The translations under genes were made by a program, and so were the position numbers. From the NCBI GenBank assembly GCA_025937035.1, contig JAICSG010000165.1, positions 1 through 7,786 on the forward strand: 7,786 nt of DNA. Reading direction: 5' to 3'. Numbering within the stretch: position 1 is the first letter of the stretch; every line of letters starts with the position of its first letter. The stretch comes from Thermoanaerobaculia bacterium (lineage in GTDB: Bacteria; Acidobacteriota; Thermoanaerobaculia; Multivoradales; UBA5704). This document shows, piece by piece, positions 5,362 through 7,786 of the stretch. Below the pieces are notes generated by a model. It made no database searches. It was given only the letters and a program-made list of their open reading frames with translations, and was not told the origin of the DNA.

Positions 5362-5802
5362 CTACTCCCTGGCACGCAGCTCGGCGAGCCTGGCCTGTTG
5401 CGGCTCGGTCAACAGGTTCTTGATGCGGACGAGGAGGAGGATCTGGGACCGCTTCACCTGGCGCTCCAGATTGAGCACCTTGTCCACCTGGGCCAGCACG
5501 GCGCTCTCGTCCACCGGCCGGGCCTGGAGGAGGCGGACCAGCTTCTGGCTCTCCCCCTGGAGATCGAACTGGGCGTCCGTGGCCTTGGCCTGCATCTTCT
5601 GGACCTCTTCCTTGATCGCGGCGCGCTGCCGCTCGTCGAGGTTGATCTCCTGGGCATGTTTCATCACCAGCTCGGGAGGAAAGACCGCCCTGGCGATCGG
5701 ATCGTCGCCCGGGCCGTCGGCGCGAGCGGCGAGGGCGAAGCCGCACAGGGCGATCAGAAAGAGAACGGTTGTCGCTTTCAGGGTCCTGATCTTCGGGATC
5801 AT
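5362..5802 (-). CDS. Secreted Spy/CpxP/CnrX-like LTxxQ protein
   Basis: 146 residues. A signal peptide is clear: basic MIPKIRTLK, hydrophobic TTVLFLIALCGFALA and a probable cut after ARA (28). The mature part is all-helical and charged, with two LTxxQ-type motifs at equivalent ends of the repeat: LDERQ (55-59, degenerate) and LTEPQ (131-135). This is the pattern of the periplasmic Spy/CpxP chaperones and the CnrX/ZraP metal-sensing group. M47 and H49 sit before the first motif, but there is no His/Met cluster near the second, so metal binding is uncertain. Start: ATG 5802 has AAAGGAGA upstream and overlaps the stop of the preceding gene (ATGA), so it is translationally coupled. As the third gene of a sigma/membrane-protein operon it probably senses or buffers envelope stress, controlling or being controlled by the sigma factor. 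Confidence 0.82.
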   Translation of the reverse strand: MIPKIRTLKATTVLFLIALCGFALAARADGPGDDPIARAVFPPELVMKHAQEINLDERQRAAIKEEVQKMQAKATDAQFDLQGESQKLVRLLQARPVDESAVLAQVDKVLNLERQVKRSQILLLVRIKNLLTEPQQARLAELRARE

Positions 5803-6182
5803 GATGAGGGTCTCCTTTCGGATGGAGAGGTAAGGGGCATCTCCCGCAGGTCGAGCACGCTTCGGCCCCAGGCCGGCGGGCTGGCGAGGAGGTCGCGGCC
5901 CGGGGTCGCGAGCAGGAAGCCGGTGGGGGAACGCCATTCGGCCAGAGGCGGCACGGCGGTGGAGGGGCGCGGCTCCCGGACCCGTGTCCCCAGCCAGACG
6001 CCCAGCACCGCGAGCGCGACGGCCACCGCCAGCCACAGCGGGCAGGCCGGGAGAATGGAGAGGTGCGCGGTGCGGGCCCGGCCGCGCCGCACGATCTGGT
6101 CGAAGGGCGGCGTCCGGGCCTCCTCTTCCCGGCGCAGCTCGGCGAAGGCAGCCGCCAGATCGCGGTCGTCCTCGGGAGTCAT
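5799..6182 (-). CDS. Single-pass membrane protein, probable anti-sigma factor
   Basis: 127 residues. An acidic then basic N-terminal part of about 42 residues (MTPEDDRDLAAAFAELRREE, PPFDQIVRRGRAR) should be cytoplasmic. One membrane helix follows at about 43-65 (ILPACPLWLAVAVALAVLGVWLG). The remaining 60 residues, Pro-rich and without a recognised fold, would face the periplasm. The HxxxCxxC motif of zinc anti-sigma factors is absent. The anti-sigma role is inferred from topology and position: it overlaps the ECF sigma gene (ATG 6182 within ATGA) and the LTxxQ gene (stop 5799-5801 over ATG 5802), as in CnrYXH-type systems. Its own family was not recognised. Confidence 0.75.
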   Translation of the reverse strand: MTPEDDRDLAAAFAELRREEEARTPPFDQIVRRGRARTAHLSILPACPLWLAVAVALAVLGVWLGTRVREPRPSTAVPPLAEWRSPTGFLLATPGRDLLASPPAWGRSVLDLREMPLTSPSERRPSS

Positions 6183-6688
6183 GGCTTCCCCTCGCGGCCG
6201 AGCCGCCGTTGGAGGGCGATCTTGCCCCGGTGATAGTGGGTGCGGGCGCTGCCCAGGGAGATGCCGAGCACCCGCGCGGCCTCGTCGAGGGTCATCTCCT
6301 GATAGAAGACGAGATGGAGCACCTCGCGCTGGCGGGCCGGCAGCCCCTGTAAAGCCGTCCGCAGGGCGTGGCCCGATTGGGCCTCGTTCAGGCGCGTCTC
6401 GGGGCTCGGCGGCGGGCCCGGGTGCCCGTCCCGCCACTGCGGGCCGACGATCGACCGCAACCACCGGCCGCGCCGGTGCTCGGCCGCGGTGCGGCGGATG
6501 ACGCCGAACAGCCAGGTCCGGAAGCTGGACCGTCCGCCGAAGCGGGCGCGTCCGTCGAGGATCTTGAGATACGCCACCTGCAACACCTCCTCGGCCTCCT
6601 CGCGCTCCCACCGGCAGCAGCTCAGGGCCCAGCCGGCGCTGGCCGGGTGGAGCTCCACGAGGGATCGCTGGATTTCGTCGTCGGTCAT
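6179..6688 (-). CDS. ECF-type RNA polymerase sigma factor
   Basis: 169 residues, normal for an ECF sigma factor. Region 2 spans about 10-73, including EEAEEVLQVAYLKILDGRARF and the FRTWLFGVIRRTAAEHRR stretch (56-73) that binds the -10. A loop of about 35 residues follows. Region 4 spans about 108-163: GLPARQREVLHLVFYQEMTLDEAARVLGISLGSARTHYHRGKIAL, with the helix-turn-helix at about 134-158 that reads the -35. There is no C-terminal extra domain. ATG 6688 is followed through to TGA 6179-6181, which overlaps the start of the membrane protein. GAGAG just before the ATG may be the ribosome site; it lies in the 3' arm of a hairpin (6691-6705). Transcription is divergent from the ornithine cyclodeaminase-like gene. 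Such factors usually activate their own operon. Confidence 0.92.
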   Translation of the reverse strand: MTDDEIQRSLVELHPASAGWALSCCRWEREEAEEVLQVAYLKILDGRARFGGRSSFRTWLFGVIRRTAAEHRRGRWLRSIVGPQWRDGHPGPPPSPETRLNEAQSGHALRTALQGLPARQREVLHLVFYQEMTLDEAARVLGISLGSARTHYHRGKIALQRRLGREGKP

Positions 6689-6690
6689 CG

Positions 6691-6720
6691 GGCTCTCAAA
6701 GAGCCGGGATCAGGCCCGGC
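6691..6720 (-). promoter_or_regulatory. Two mutually exclusive hairpins in the sigma operon leader
   Basis: GGCTCT/AGAGCC (6691-6696 with 6700-6705, 3-base loop) and GCCGGG/CCCGGC (6703-6708 with 6715-6720, 6-base loop) share bases 6703-6705, so only one can form fully. On the minus-strand RNA the first covers the GAGAG sequence just before ATG 6688 and could hide the ribosome site. They could equally be DNA palindromes for a regulator. Confidence 0.35.
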
Positions 6721-6769
6721 TCGTCTCTTGAGTGGAGATGGCGGGGGTTGTATATGACAGAAGCCTCCC

Positions 6770-6798
6770 TTGCCCCGCACCCTCCTTTTGGCTACCAT
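6770..6798 (+). promoter_or_regulatory. Possible promoter of the ornithine cyclodeaminase-like gene
   Basis: TTGCCC (6770-6775), 17-bp spacer, TACCAT (6793-6798); start near 6805, leader about 47 nt. Both boxes are moderate matches. Confidence 0.35.
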
Positions 6799-6851
6799 CC
6801 CGCCGTTTGGGCAGTCGGTTTGCCCTCCTCCATCTCCCCTACAGGAGCCCT

Positions 6852-7786
6852 ATGTACCGAGATCCCGATTTCTCCAAGCCGAGCCTCGCCAACGCGCCCG
6901 AGTGCCGGTTCGAGCCCGCTCCGGCGGATACCGTCCTGCCGGACGGCTTCATGTCGACCACCAACTTTCCCACCTACGTCAAGATCGGCGGCCGGTGGCG
7001 CATGCCGGAGCGCCCCCGCATGGACTCCCACCTGGTCTGGGATCCCGCCACGGAGCGGCTCGCGGTCAAGGAGTTCCGCCTCGTCCGCCAGGGGGACCTC
7101 GTCGCCGTCGCCACCGCCGAGGACGGCTCGGAGGGGGTGCTGGTGTGGGACCGCGGCTTCCTCGGCGAGGTGGACGACACCCACGTCAACGAGGCGTTCG
7201 CGTTCATGTCCTCGGAGGTGAGCCGCGAGAAGCCGGTCAACTATGACGCGATCTTCCGCGAATTCGTCCGCAATCGCGGGTCGAACGGCTACATCCTCTG
7301 GGTGATCGGGCCGGCCCTGGTCCACGCCCGCGGACGCATCGCCATGGAGTGGCTGATCCACAACGGCTACTGCCACGGCCTGATCACGGGGAACGCGGTG
7401 GGGGTCCATGACGTGGAGGCCGCCCTCTACGGCACCACGCTCGGCATGATGGCCGACGGCTCGGGCACCGCCGGCGGCCACGCCACCCACATGCGGGCCA
7501 TCAACGAGGTCAAGAAGGCCGGATCGATCCAGGCCCTGGTTGACGCCGGGAAGCTCAAGGGGGGAATCATGCACGCCCTGACGGTGACCGGCACCCCCTA
7601 CGTGCTCGCCGGGTCGATCCGCGACGACGGCCCGCTGCCGGAGACGATCCCCTCGGCCCTCGACTCCCAGGGGGCCATGCGGGAGCTGACCGTGAAGGCC
7701 ACCATGGTGGTGATGGTCGCCACCGCCCTCCACGCCATCGCCACGGGGAACATGCTGCCGACCTTCTGCGTCCGCCCGGACGGCTC
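6852..7786 (+). CDS. TIGR00300/LOR-SDH-region protein, ArgZ-type ornithine cyclodeaminase-like (C-terminus beyond window)
   Basis: The first 311 residues are present with no stop. The N-terminal part (about 28-125) is the LOR/SDH bifunctional-enzyme conserved region: LPDGFMSTTNFPTYVKI, MDSHLVWDP and FAFMSSEVSREKP. The following part has the dinucleotide-binding Rossmann-like signatures VIGPALVHARG (151-161), ITGNAVGVHDVEAALYGTTLG, GGHATHMRAINEV and LAGSIRDDGPLPE (252-264), then GNMLP (299-303). Archaeal relatives and the C-terminal half of cyanobacterial ArgZ/AgrE convert ornithine to proline with loss of ammonia, using bound NAD (family knowledge). The arginine dihydrolase half of ArgZ is absent: the protein starts at ATG 6852 with AGGAG at 6843-6847. 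Expected to be cytosolic, acting in arginine/proline metabolism. The exact substrate is unproven. Confidence 0.88.
   Translation, partial: MYRDPDFSKPSLANAPECRFEPAPADTVLPDGFMSTTNFPTYVKIGGRWRMPERPRMDSHLVWDPATERLAVKEFRLVRQGDLVAVATAEDGSEGVLVWDRGFLGEVDDTHVNEAFAFMSSEVSREKPVNYDAIFREFVRNRGSNGYILWVIGPALVHARGRIAMEWLIHNGYCHGLITGNAVGVHDVEAALYGTTLGMMADGSGTAGGHATHMRAINEVKKAGSIQALVDAGKLKGGIMHALTVTGTPYVLAGSIRDDGPLPETIPSALDSQGAMRELTVKATMVVMVATALHAIATGNMLPTFCVRPDG

Noticed and set aside
5740..5802. Lipoprotein signal in the LTxxQ protein (LIALC)
   Set aside because: Leu directly before Cys does not fit a lipobox; the downstream ARA site fits ordinary signal peptidase cleavage.
5398..6501. 367-codon plus-strand frame opposite the sigma operon
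   Set aside because: Runs antisense through three overlapping genes with clear domains; composition is Arg/Gly/Ser-rich as expected for a shadow.
6792..7733. 313-codon minus-strand frame opposite the cyclodeaminase-like gene
   Set aside because: His/Gly/Val-rich shadow of a gene with strong family motifs; no start signal.

Overview
The window is high-GC bacterial DNA. Most of it runs at about 70% G+C by hand count, with clear Shine-Dalgarno sites and ATGA gene overlaps. No rRNA, tRNA or other lineage marker is present, so the phylum cannot be fixed. The FHA-GAF protein, an ECF sigma/anti-sigma/LTxxQ operon, a class I lanthipeptide-like leader and an ArgZ-type ornithine cyclodeaminase would suit Acidobacteriota, Planctomycetota or a similar group, but that is inference.

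Left part (1-2009). An FHA-GAF signalling protein runs off the left edge on the minus strand. Divergent from it is a 111-residue YegP-family protein, closed by a 10-bp GC hairpin. Next is a two-gene unit: an ArsR-type repressor overlapping an SRPBCC/AHSA1 protein by ATGA. It is preceded by a near-consensus promoter clamped between two palindromic operators 40 bp apart. The second operator contains the probable start codon of the repressor (CTG).

Middle (2010-5361). A low-complexity stretch with a 21-bp repeat is followed, on the minus strand, by a short reading frame resembling a class I lanthipeptide precursor. It has a KLKLNRDTL-type leader, a GG site and a Ser/Thr/Cys-rich tail. It is out of frame by one base from a well-placed ATG with a GGAG ribosome site. 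Next come two convergent HNH_2 endonuclease genes with different N-terminal modules, probably modified-DNA restriction enzymes; the second is much lower in G+C than its surroundings. Upstream of it lie about 650 bp without a gene, holding nested inverted repeats that share the ends GTAGAGACG/CGTCTCTAC (MITE-like) and a separate purine-rich palindrome.

Right part (5362-7786). A minus-strand operon of three ATGA-overlapping genes encodes an ECF sigma factor, a single-pass membrane protein (probable anti-sigma factor) and a secreted Spy/CpxP/CnrX-like LTxxQ protein. This is an envelope-stress or metal-sensing module with the parts list of CnrYXH. Divergent from it, running off the right edge, is a TIGR00300/LOR-SDH-region protein, related to archaeal ornithine cyclodeaminase and the C-terminal half of cyanobacterial ArgZ/AgrE.

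The strongest candidates for something undescribed are the frame-disrupted lanthipeptide-like gene, the operator-embedded non-AUG start of the ArsR gene, and the convergent HNH pair.
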